Shown piece by piece: positions 1-6,535 of a DNA stretch of 6,535 nucleotides. The position numbers and the translations under genes were made by a program. Numbering within the stretch: the stretch's first letter is position 1; each line of letters begins with the position of its first letter. Source of the stretch: Rhodospirillales bacterium (lineage in GTDB: Bacteria > Pseudomonadota > Alphaproteobacteria > UBA9219); NCBI GenBank assembly GCA_015654915.1, contig JAATFY010000038.1:1-6535 (forward strand). The letters are read 5' to 3'. A model generated the notes under the pieces. The model ran no database searches, was not told the DNA's origin, and saw nothing but the letters and a program-made list of their open reading frames with translations.

Positions 1-879
1 ATCGGCTGCTGGGCGTGGGAACTGGAAGTCGTGCCGCGCCGCTGGATACGCGCCCTGTGCTGCGTCGACGAAGTATGGGTGCCGAGCCATTTCATCGCCA
101 ATGCCCTGCGTAAGGCGGCGCCCGATAAACCCGTTCATGTCGTGCCTTATCCTATCGACATCACCGCCGTGCCGACCGTGCCGCAGCACGATCCGCTGCC
201 GGAATTCAAGGGCCGCACCATCGTGTTCTTCATGTACGACGTGCGCTCCACGCACGCGCGGAAAAATCCCGAAGCCGTGATCGAGGCGTTCCGCCGCGCC
301 GCCGAAGACAATGAAAACGCGGTGCTGGTGATCAAGGTGCATGGCGAGATGTCATGGCCCGAAGCCATCCCGCGTCTGGAACGAGCCGCCGCGGGTCATC
401 CCAACATCCATATTCTCCGCAAAACCTTCCTGCCCGAAGCGATGCGCGACCTGATGGCGCGGGTCGATATCGTCATGTCGCTGCACCGGTCGGAAGGCTT
501 CGGTTTGCTGATGGCCGAAGCGATGGCGGCGGCCAAGCCCGTTATTGCCACCAACTGGTCCTCGAACCTTGATTTCATGACGCCGGAATGCAGCATACTG
601 GTGGATGTGAAAATGGTGCCGGTGGTCGATCCGCAGAATATCTATGACAGCTACGGCGCGTTATGGGCCGAACCCGACATCGATCAGGCCGCCGAAGCGT
701 TGCGGCGCCTGTTGCAAAATCCCGCCGAGCGCCGACGGCTGGGTCTGGCGGCGCGCGAACATGTCACGCGCTTTTTCTCGAAACAGAACTGGTTCGCGTC
801 CCTGCCCGACAGTTTCTGGCAGGCGCTGACGGAAGATGCCAAGGGCGAAAAATCATCCGGGTTGCGGCATGCTGGTTAG
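1..879 (+). CDS. Glycosyltransferase family 4 (GT-B fold), 5' end outside window
   Basis: The reading frame is open from base 1, so the N-terminus is missing; 292 residues are visible before the TAG at 877-879. The first visible residues (IGCWAWELE, then DEVWVPSHF at about 23-31) are typical of the end of the N-terminal Rossmann half of GT4 enzymes. The donor-binding half follows: a strand with RKNP at 87-90, then SEGFGLLMAEAM at 164-175, where E165 and E173 form the EX7E motif of retaining GT4 transferases. The enzyme should transfer a sugar from a nucleotide-sugar donor to a growing glycan at the cytoplasmic side of the inner membrane; donor and acceptor cannot be read from the sequence. 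A GTG at 31 could be taken as a start, but the conserved residues before it argue against that. It overlaps the next gene by about 11 bases, consistent with an operon. Family assignment is firm, specificity unknown. Confidence 0.93.
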   Translation: MGCWAWELEVVPRRWIRALCCVDEVWVPSHFIANALRKAAPDKPVHVVPYPIDITAVPTVPQHDPLPEFKGRTIVFFMYDVRSTHARKNPEAVIEAFRRAAEDNENAVLVIKVHGEMSWPEAIPRLERAAAGHPNIHILRKTFLPEAMRDLMARVDIVMSLHRSEGFGLLMAEAMAAAKPVIATNWSSNLDFMTPECSILVDVKMVPVVDPQNIYDSYGALWAEPDIDQAAEALRRLLQNPAERRRLGLAAREHVTRFFSKQNWFASLPDSFWQALTEDAKGEKSSGLRHAG

Positions 880-1135
880 GGTAAAAAGCGCGGTCAGGAC
901 TTTGCTTGTCAAGGCTATGCGTAAAACCATGGGCCTGCCGCACGTGCGTCTGTGTGCGTTGTATGTCCTCGCGAAATGTCCTCCGCTCAAGAAGCGCCTG
1001 CGCCTTGTCGCCATGCGCGCGCATCTGATCGAAGACTGGAGCAACACAACGCCAACCGACCGGCTGCCCTTGTCCCGCCGCGCCGAACGTATTTACGCCG
1101 ATCTTCAACGCACCCTCCGGCAGGAGCGCAAATGA
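869..1135 (+). CDS. Small basic helical protein, resembles a glycosyltransferase C-terminal tail
   Basis: This is an 88-residue frame from the ATG at 869, overlapping the end of the upstream glycosyltransferase and sharing ATGA (1132-1135) with the start of the large downstream glycosyltransferase. The start is uncertain: in-frame ATGs also exist at 836, 917 and 929, and none has a strong ribosome binding site. The protein is rich in Arg, Lys and Leu and is probably all-helical. It has no signal peptide, no clear membrane segment and no catalytic motif. Its middle (LAKCPPLKKRLRLV) and its end (LSRRAERIYADL) resemble, from memory, tail segments often found at the C-terminus of glycosyltransferases and methyltransferases in proteobacterial polysaccharide loci. 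It may be a separate accessory or scaffold peptide, or the former tail of the upstream enzyme separated by a frame change. The tight overlaps on both sides and the conserved-looking tail favour a real coding region. Function is unknown. Confidence 0.68.
   Translation: MLVRVKSAVRTLLVKAMRKTMGLPHVRLCALYVLAKCPPLKKRLRLVAMRAHLIEDWSNTTPTDRLPLSRRAERIYADLQRTLRQERK
1122..1126 (+). promoter_or_regulatory. Shine-Dalgarno site for the three-module glycosyltransferase
   Basis: AGGAG lies 5 bases before the ATG at 1132 and 8 bases before the ATG at 1135. It sits inside the end of the small upstream gene. It decides the start of the large protein: the frame is open for 60 codons further upstream, but that stretch overlaps the small gene and does not look like a glycosyltransferase N-terminus. 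The spacing slightly favours 1135, while the ATGA overlap favours 1132; the product differs by one Met. Confidence 0.75.
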
Positions 1136-4100
1136 TGCGCATCGTCATCGATATGCAGGGCGCGCAAGGCAGCAACCGCCAACGCGGCATCGGCCGGTAT
1201 TCCTTGTCAATCGCGCTGGCGGTGGCGCGGCATCGCGGTAAAAACGAAATCATTCTCGCCCTCAACGGCCTTCTTCCCGACACCATCGAGCCGATCCGCA
1301 TCGCATTCGAGGGGCTGTTGCCGCAGGAGAATATCCGCGTCTGGCAGTCGCCGGGGCCTGTCTGCCATCTGGACCCCGGCAACGACTGGCGGCGGAAGAC
1401 GGGCGAATTGCTGTACGAGGCTTTTCTCGCCAGCCTTGAGCCCGATCTGGTTCTGGTCAGCAGCCTGTTCGAGGGGCTGGGCGACGATGCAATCACCAGC
1501 ATAGGATCGCTGAGCAGCGCATTTCCGACGGCGGTCATTCTTTACGACCTTATACCGCTGATCCATCCGCACCCTTTTCTGGATAATCCGGTCATCAAGC
1601 GCTGGTACGAAAACAAGATCGGGCATTTGCGCCGCGCCGGTCTGTTGCTCGCGATTTCCGAATCCTCGCGGCAGGAAGCCGTCCGGCATCTCGATTTTCC
1701 CGATACCGATGTGGTGAACATATCGACGGCGGCCGAGCCGCATTTCAAGCCGATGCAAATAAGCGCCGAACGCGAGGCGGAAATCCGCAGCCGCTACGGC
1801 CTGAACCGACCCTTCGTCATGTATACCGGCGGCATCGATTACCGCAAAAACATGGAAGGGCTGATCCGCGCCTATGCGCTGCTGCCGGAAGCGTTACGCG
1901 CGGCGCATCAACTGGCCGTCGTCTGCTCCATCCACCCGCCCGACAGAACCACACTGGAAACTCTCGCCGCCAAACAGGGCCTGAAGGCGGGCGAGCTTGT
2001 GCTGACCGGTTTCGTGTCGGAAGACGACCTGATCGCCCTTTACAATTTATGCAAACTTTTCGACTTCCCGTCATGGCACGAAGGTTTCGGCCTTCCCGCG
2101 CTGGAAGCGATGTCGTGCGGACGGGCTGTGATTGCCTCCAACACTTCCAGCATTCCGGAAGTGATCGGCCGCACCGACGCGCTGTTCGATCCGCGCAACG
2201 ACTCTTCTATTGCGGCGAAAATCGCTGAAGTGCTTTCCAACGATAATTTCCGGGCCGCGCTAGAGCGGCATGGCATTGAGCAGGCGCGGCATTTTTCGTG
2301 GGACGCCAGCGGGAAACAAGCTATAGCCGCCTGCGAAAAATGGCACGAAGCGAGAAAACCGGCGGCGCATCCGGTACCGGCGCGCCGTCCGAAGCTGGCC
2401 TATATCTCGCCGCTGCCGCCCGAGCGCAGCGGCATCAGCGATTACAGCGCCGAACTTCTGCCGGAGCTTGCCCGCCATTACGAGATCGACGTCATCGTGG
2501 CGCAGGATGCTGTCGCCGATCCGTGGATTAAAGCCAATTGCGCGATCCGCGACGTAAAATGGCTTCGCGCCCACAGCCGTCACTACGACCGAATCCTGTA
2601 TCATTTCGGCAATTCCGCTTTTCACCGGCACATGTTCCGGCTTCTGGAGGAAATTCCCGGCATCGTCGTGCTGCACGATTTTTTCCTGTCCGGCATCATT
2701 TCCCATCTGGAAATCACGGAGTACCGGCCTTACGCGTGGGCCGAAGCGCTGTATCAAAGCCACGGTTACGCCGCCATGCAGCGGCGCTTTGCCGAAGCGG
2801 ACGCCGGCGACGTGGTCTGGCATTATCCCTGCAATTTTCAGGTGCTGCAAAATGCCCTCGGCGTCACCGTGCATGCCGAAAATTCCCGCCGCCTCGCCAC
2901 GCAATGGTATGGCAAAGACACGGCGAAGGATTGGGCTGTCATTCCCCATATGCGCGTTTTCGCGCGGGATATCGACCGCGCCAAAGCCCGTGCGGCGCTG
3001 AAGCTGGACGATAAGGCTTTCGTCGTCTGCAGTTTCGGCTTACTGGGGCCGCACAAACTTAACCACCGGCTGTTAAGTGCATGGCTGGCCTCGAGCCTCG
3101 CGCGCGATCCCGACTGCGTGCTGGTGTTCGTCGGCGAAAACAACGGCGGCGCCTACGGCCAGCAGATAACCGAAGCCATTGCCCGCAGCGGCTTGCAGCA
3201 GCGTATCCGCATCACCGGCTGGGCCGACATGGAAGTCTTCCGCCGGTATCTCGAAGCCGCCGATATCGGCGTGCAACTGCGCACTCTGTCGCGCGGCGAA
3301 ACGTCGGGCACCGTGCTGGATTGCATGAATTACGGGCTTGCCACCATCATCAACGCCAACGGCAGCATGGCGGATGTGCCGGACGAAGGCGTATGGAAGC
3401 TGCCGGACTTGTTCGATGACAAACAACTTGTCGAAGCGCTGGAAACCCTGCGCCGCGATCCATTGATGAGGCGGCATCTGGGCGAACGGGCGCGACATAT
3501 CGTTTTGAAACAGCACGATCCGCGCGCCTGCGCCGACCAATATGCCGCCTTTATTGAAAAGACCTACGACGACAACGCTGCCGGCGTGCCCGGGCTGGTG
3601 CGTGCCGCTACGGAGGTCGAGCCCGCCCTTCCGGCAGATTCGAAAGGATGGCTTATGCTGGCCGAGGCTATTGCCTTTTCCATTCGCCCGAATTTCATGC
3701 CGCGCCAGCTGTTCGTGGATGTGTCCGAACTGGTCAAACGCGACAGCAAAAGCGGCATCCAGCGCGTCGTGCGCAGCATCCTGCGCGAGTTGCTCCTGCA
3801 TCCACCGGAAGGCTGGCGGATCGAGCCGGTCTATGCGACGACGCAAGAACAGGGTTACCGTTACGCCCGCCGTTTCACCGCCGGTTTCCTCGGCTGCCTG
3901 CCGCCGAAGCCATTACCCCCACACGCAATGCCGGACGATGTGATCGAATTCCAGGCGGGCGATATGTTCCTCGGCCTCGATTTGCAGCAGCATATCGTGG
4001 CGCGCCAGAAAATGTTTTACCGCCGCCTGCGAAACCACGGCGTTACGGTAAAATTTGTCGTCTACGACCTTCTTCCGGCGCTGGTGCCGCAATTCTTTAC

Positions 4101-4899
4101 CGCAGGGGCAACGCAGTACCATCACGGTTGGCTGGAAACCGTCGCCGAAAGCGACGGGGTTATCTGCATATCCAAAGCCGTCGCCGATGAAATGGCGAGT
4201 TGGATGCGGGATCACGGCCCGCAACGCCTGCGTCCCCCCGCCATTCGCTGGTTCCATCTCGGCGCGGATATAAAAGCGTCGGCCCCCACGCACGGCCTGC
4301 CGGAGAATGCCGATACTGTGCTGGAAATCATTCGTTCCACGCCAAGCTTTCTCATGGTCGGCACGCTCGAGCCGCGCAAGGCCCATGCGCAGGCGCTGGC
4401 GGCGTTCGAATTGTTGTGGGCCGAGGGCATTGCCGCCAATCTTGTCATCGTCGGCAGGCGCGGCTGGATGGTCGATTCCCTGATCAGCCATTTGCGTCAT
4501 CATCCCGAAGCCGGCAAGCGCCTGTTCTGGCTCGAAGGCATCAGTGACGAATGTCTGGAAAAAATCTATGCCGCCAGCACATGCCTTCTATGCCCCAGCG
4601 AGGGCGAAGGCTTCGGACTGCCCCTGATCGAAGCCGCGCAACATGGCCTGCCCGTTCTTGCGCGCGATATACCGGTGTTCCGCGAAGTCGCGGGAGAACA
4701 TGCCTTTTATTTCAGCGGCCTTGCGCCACAGGAACTGGCGGACTCCATCAAGCGCTGGCTGGCGTTAAAAGCCGAAGACAAAGCACCGTTGTCGGGCGGG
4801 ATGCCACGGCTGACTTGGGAACAGAGTGCGCGCGAGTTACTGGTTGCCAGTAAATTATTGTCATCTATTCTTCCATCAACCGAAAGGACAGGAGCATGA
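1132..4899 (+). CDS. Three-module glycosyltransferase (GT4-type), putative polysaccharide polymerase
   Basis: The 1255-residue product contains three GT-B glycosyltransferase units in a row. Module 1 (about 1-400) begins RIVIDMQG with GIGRY at 19-23, has YDLIP at 138-142, the donor-site loop GGIDYRKN at 233-240 and EGFGLPALEA at 317-326 (E317/E325, EX7E). Module 2 (about 420-812) is of a different subtype: GISDYS at 434-439, GNSAFH at 493-498, HD at 515-516, GLLGPHK at 636-642 and RGETSGTVLDC at 721-731, where the second acidic residue is D730. Module 3 (about 857-1245) has DVSELV at 863-868, SGIQRVVR at 874-881, YDLLP at 978-982, GTLEPRK at 1077-1083 and EGFGLPLIEA at 1159-1168 (E1159/E1167, EX7E). 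Linkers near 400-420 and 812-856 separate them. No membrane segment or signal peptide is seen, so it should act on the cytoplasmic face of the membrane. Three modules suggest several linkages made by one chain, as known for E. coli O8 WbdA; this role is inferred. It joins the next gene by an ATGA overlap. Confidence 0.93.
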   Translation: MMRIVIDMQGAQGSNRQRGIGRYSLSIALAVARHRGKNEIILALNGLLPDTIEPIRIAFEGLLPQENIRVWQSPGPVCHLDPGNDWRRKTGELLYEAFLASLEPDLVLVSSLFEGLGDDAITSIGSLSSAFPTAVILYDLIPLIHPHPFLDNPVIKRWYENKIGHLRRAGLLLAISESSRQEAVRHLDFPDTDVVNISTAAEPHFKPMQISAEREAEIRSRYGLNRPFVMYTGGIDYRKNMEGLIRAYALLPEALRAAHQLAVVCSIHPPDRTTLETLAAKQGLKAGELVLTGFVSEDDLIALYNLCKLFDFPSWHEGFGLPALEAMSCGRAVIASNTSSIPEVIGRTDALFDPRNDSSIAAKIAEVLSNDNFRAALERHGIEQARHFSWDASGKQAIAACEKWHEARKPAAHPVPARRPKLAYISPLPPERSGISDYSAELLPELARHYEIDVIVAQDAVADPWIKANCAIRDVKWLRAHSRHYDRILYHFGNSAFHRHMFRLLEEIPGIVVLHDFFLSGIISHLEITEYRPYAWAEALYQSHGYAAMQRRFAEADAGDVVWHYPCNFQVLQNALGVTVHAENSRRLATQWYGKDTAKDWAVIPHMRVFARDIDRAKARAALKLDDKAFVVCSFGLLGPHKLNHRLLSAWLASSLARDPDCVLVFVGENNGGAYGQQITEAIARSGLQQRIRITGWADMEVFRRYLEAADIGVQLRTLSRGETSGTVLDCMNYGLATIINANGSMADVPDEGVWKLPDLFDDKQLVEALETLRRDPLMRRHLGERARHIVLKQHDPRACADQYAAFIEKTYDDNAAGVPGLVRAATEVEPALPADSKGWLMLAEAIAFSIRPNFMPRQLFVDVSELVKRDSKSGIQRVVRSILRELLLHPPEGWRIEPVYATTQEQGYRYARRFTAGFLGCLPPKPLPPHAMPDDVIEFQAGDMFLGLDLQQHIVARQKMFYRRLRNHGVTVKFVVYDLLPALVPQFFTAGATQYHHGWLETVAESDGVICISKAVADEMASWMRDHGPQRLRPPAIRWFHLGADIKASAPTHGLPENADTVLEIIRSTPSFLMVGTLEPRKAHAQALAAFELLWAEGIAANLVIVGRRGWMVDSLISHLRHHPEAGKRLFWLEGISDECLEKIYAASTCLLCPSEGEGFGLPLIEAAQHGLPVLARDIPVFREVAGEHAFYFSGLAPQELADSIKRWLALKAEDKAPLSGGMPRLTWEQSARELLVASKLLSSILPSTERTGA
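3643..3648 (+). promoter_or_regulatory. Possible internal ribosome binding site before GT module 3
   Basis: AAAGGA lies 6 bases before an in-frame ATG at 3655-3657 (Met842 of the large protein). This falls in the inter-module linker, about 15 residues before the conserved start of module 3. If used, it would give a 414-residue stand-alone third glycosyltransferase. The placement is suggestive, but purine-rich hexamers occur by chance, so this remains a candidate only. Confidence 0.25.
4884..4888 (+). promoter_or_regulatory. Shine-Dalgarno site for the FkbM-type methyltransferase
   Basis: AAGGA ends 7 bases before the ATG at 4896, good spacing. A second purine run, AGGAG at 4890-4894, ends only one base from the ATG and is too close to be the main site. 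Both lie inside the 3' end of the large glycosyltransferase gene, consistent with translational coupling through the ATGA overlap. Confidence 0.65.
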
Positions 4900-5930
4900 G
4901 TTTCGCCCGCAAGGTCGCCCTGAAAATTCCGGCTATCCAGCGCTTGTATAACGACCGCAACGCCCTGCTTCTGGAGCGCGAGAGCTTGCGGGGACAGTTG
5001 GCGGCCGGGCCGGCATCGACAAAAACCGCAGAACCGCCAAGCCCCTTCTTCCATTACCACGCGACCTTCGATCCTCAGGAAGTCATACGGCGGCATGCGG
5101 CGTCCGGCCTGAAACCGCGCGCCGGATATCTGACGAATTATCTCGGCGTCGCCATCGATCCGAAATTCTTTCCGTCCATTCTTGAGGGCCGCGCCGGCCA
5201 GGTCGAGGACATCCCCATACCAGCCAACTGGCATGCCGATATCGCCGAGTGGGGCGCAGCGCTTCGCGCCGTTGATCTTGCGCAAGACGCTTTCACGATG
5301 ATCGAACTTGGCTGCGGCTGGGGATGCTGGATGAACAACACCGGCATCGCCGCGCGGCGGGCGGGGCTTAAAATCCATCTGATCGGCGTCGAAGCCGACG
5401 AAGGCCATATCGGCTTCGCGCGCGAAGCCCTTGAAACCAACGGATTCGGGCCTTCCGATTATACGCTTAAACGAGGCATTGCCGCGGCGCAGGCCGGTAC
5501 TGCGCTTTTCCCGAAACAGGAAAAGGCCGGAACGGCGTGGGGACTGGAGCCGGTTTTCGACGCGAGTGAAAAACAGCGCGACGAGGCCGTGAATTCGGGC
5601 AATTACGACGCGCTGCCGATGGTGGCCCTGGCCGACGTGATCGGGCCCCACGCCCGCATCGACCTCCTGCATATCGATATTCAGGGCGGCGAGGCCGATC
5701 TGGTCTCCTCCTGCCTTCCCTTTCTGTCCGAGAAAATAGCCTATATGCTGATCGGGACGCATTCGCGGCAGATCGAAGGCCGCCTGTTCGATTCCCTTCT
5801 CAAGGCCGGATGGAAACTCGAGATCGAGCGTCCCGCCATTCTCCGGCTCAGCGGAGATGCGCCGCCTTTCGTCACCGTGGACGGAGTTCAGGGCTGGCGC
5901 AATCCGCGCCTGTTACCGGAGCGGCCATAG
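4896..5930 (+). CDS. FkbM-family SAM-dependent methyltransferase
   Basis: The product is 344 residues, starting at the ATG that overlaps the stop of the large glycosyltransferase and ending at TAG 5928-5930. The SAM-binding glycine-rich motif is at 136-145 (IELGCGWGCW), followed by an acidic strand end in GVEADEGH. The second hallmark, HIDIQGGEADL at 259-269, matches the D-x-x-G/A-x-E signature typical of FkbM methyltransferases, which methylate sugar hydroxyls or similar groups. The first 40 or so residues form a basic and then charged helical segment (RNALLLERESLRGQL at about 21-35) that could be a short coiled coil or docking helix; similar N-termini occur in glycan-locus proteins. Its position directly after the multi-module transferase suggests O-methylation of the glycan made by that enzyme. 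Whether it acts on internal residues or the chain end cannot be told. No signal peptide is seen, so the enzyme is cytoplasmic. Confidence 0.9.
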   Translation: MSFARKVALKIPAIQRLYNDRNALLLERESLRGQLAAGPASTKTAEPPSPFFHYHATFDPQEVIRRHAASGLKPRAGYLTNYLGVAIDPKFFPSILEGRAGQVEDIPIPANWHADIAEWGAALRAVDLAQDAFTMIELGCGWGCWMNNTGIAARRAGLKIHLIGVEADEGHIGFAREALETNGFGPSDYTLKRGIAAAQAGTALFPKQEKAGTAWGLEPVFDASEKQRDEAVNSGNYDALPMVALADVIGPHARIDLLHIDIQGGEADLVSSCLPFLSEKIAYMLIGTHSRQIEGRLFDSLLKAGWKLEIERPAILRLSGDAPPFVTVDGVQGWRNPRLLPERP

Positions 5931-5937
5931 GGCGCTT

Positions 5938-6535
5938 CTAGCGTGCTTTCATGTCGACAAGTCCCACATAGAAAGTGCGGGAGTTTACGGCCTCGGGCTT
6001 GCACGAACCGCCGGTGGTCTGAAGCGTGATAAATTTCTCGCCGCCGCTCGGTACGGCCGTCGTCACGGAATAAGGTACCGGCTTGCCATTCACGGGAAAG
6101 CTGACCGACTTGCCGTCGAGCGTAAGTTCGACCGTCACCTTGCCCGGGCAGGGCGGCGGCGTAAACACGGCGCTCCATGTGACGCTGGCATTTTCCTTGC
6201 GCGTGTTTTTAATAACGACGGCGGCATGCGGCGCGTTAATCCACCACAGCTTGCCTTCCTTGCCGCCGGTTGAGCCCTCCGTCACGAAAGTCGGAAATCC
6301 TTCCGGCGCTACCATTCCCGCCGCAGCCACCAAAGGAAATTCCAGCGGATCGTTGGACCGCGCGCGGACATCGAGCGCCAACTGGGATTGTGAAGCCGGC
6401 ACAAGGTTATCGCAGCGCGGCAGCGCAGTCGTTCCCTTCAGGCGCAACATCTCGGGGTGTCTCCGGTCGACGCCCGGCGGCGTGCAAAGGGTAACTTCAA
6501 CCGGCGTGCCGCTTACCGCCAGCGCCTGCGCCAGA
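5938..6535 (-). CDS. C-terminal part of an unidentified beta-rich, probably extracytoplasmic protein
   Basis: This frame runs from the right edge of the window to a TAG at 5938-5940, giving 198 visible residues, and is open to the edge, so its start lies outside. An internal ATG at 6448-6450 has a GGAG 10 bases upstream, but the 28 codons before it read as plausible protein and no signal peptide follows it. The visible part alternates beta-type stretches rich in Thr, Val, Ser and Gly. It has a WW pair (codons 6241-6246), the segment VELTLDGKSVSF, and four Cys (codons at 6484, 6412, 6148 and 6001) that could form disulphides. No catalytic motif is recognised. The pattern resembles jelly-roll or carbohydrate-binding-like domains at the C-terminus of some membrane glycosyltransferases and secreted proteins; this is an impression, not an identification. 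It converges on the methyltransferase gene with 7 bases between the two stops, and so belongs to another transcript. Confidence 0.72.
   Translation of the reverse strand, partial: LAQALAVSGTPVEVTLCTPPGVDRRHPEMLRLKGTTALPRCDNLVPASQSQLALDVRARSNDPLEFPLVAAAGMVAPEGFPTFVTEGSTGGKEGKLWWINAPHAAVVIKNTRKENASVTWSAVFTPPPCPGKVTVELTLDGKSVSFPVNGKPVPYSVTTAVPSGGEKFITLQTTGGSCKPEAVNSRTFYVGLVDMKAR

Noticed and set aside
31..33. GTG as the start of the first glycosyltransferase.
   Set aside because: The ten codons before it encode a conserved WAWELE-type GT4 segment, so the gene begins before the window.
952..1131. In-frame 60-codon extension upstream of the large glycosyltransferase.
   Set aside because: It lies wholly over the small upstream gene, reads as low-complexity Arg/Ala/Pro-rich sequence, and the good AGGAG at 1122-1126 plus the typical RIVIDMQG N-terminus place the start at 1132 or 1135.
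2260..3846. Antisense open frames of 229 and 257 codons (2260-2949 and 3073-3846) opposite the large GT.
   Set aside because: Both mirror module 2 and the start of module 3, have no domain features and no ribosome binding site that I can support.
4707..5762. Long antisense open frame (351 codons) opposite the methyltransferase and the end of the large GT.
   Set aside because: It runs opposite two well-supported genes and shows no recognisable motif; long antisense frames are common in GC-rich coding DNA.
5931..5945. Small inverted repeat between the convergent stops (CGCT-TCT-AGCG) as a possible bidirectional terminator.
   Set aside because: The stem is only 4 base pairs plus one wobble with a 3-base loop, and no real T-run follows on either strand.
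6448..6450. ATG as the start of the - strand gene (170-residue product).
   Set aside because: The frame continues open to the window edge with protein-like sequence, and no signal peptide follows this Met, so a start outside the window is more likely. A GGAG 10 bases upstream leaves some doubt.

Overview
The window looks like part of a surface-polysaccharide (O-antigen, capsule or similar glycan) gene cluster. The organism is probably a Gram-negative proteobacterium. An alphaproteobacterium is the best guess, from the GC-rich codon use (roughly 60% GC by eye) and from the style of the long multi-module glycosyltransferase and FkbM-type methyltransferase. No rRNA or housekeeping gene is present to confirm this.

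Layout. Positions 1-5930 hold four genes on the + strand, packed end to end. They are: a glycosyltransferase cut off by the left edge (1-879); a small basic helical protein of unknown function (about 869-1135); a very large protein of about 1255 residues with three consecutive GT-B glycosyltransferase modules (1132-4899); and an FkbM-family SAM-dependent methyltransferase (4896-5930). The last two junctions are ATGA overlaps and the first is an 11-base overlap, so the genes are almost certainly co-transcribed and translationally coupled. After only 7 non-coding bases, a convergent - strand gene (5938 to beyond the right edge) ends. Only its C-terminal 198 residues are visible; they look like a beta-rich extracytoplasmic domain.

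How the genes may work together (inference). The two glycosyltransferase genes would assemble a glycan from nucleotide-sugar donors at the cytoplasmic face of the inner membrane. The three-module enzyme could make several different linkages in one polypeptide, in the way the multi-domain WbdA polymerases build E. coli O8/O9a mannans. The methyltransferase would then methylate a sugar, perhaps at the chain end.

There is no intergenic stretch longer than 7 bases. I found no RNA genes, mobile elements, CRISPR arrays, promoters or convincing terminators. The most interesting points are the three-module enzyme and its module asymmetry, a well-placed internal ribosome-binding-site-like sequence just before its third module, and the small protein that resembles a detached glycosyltransferase tail. 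I see no sign of a wholly unprecedented system.
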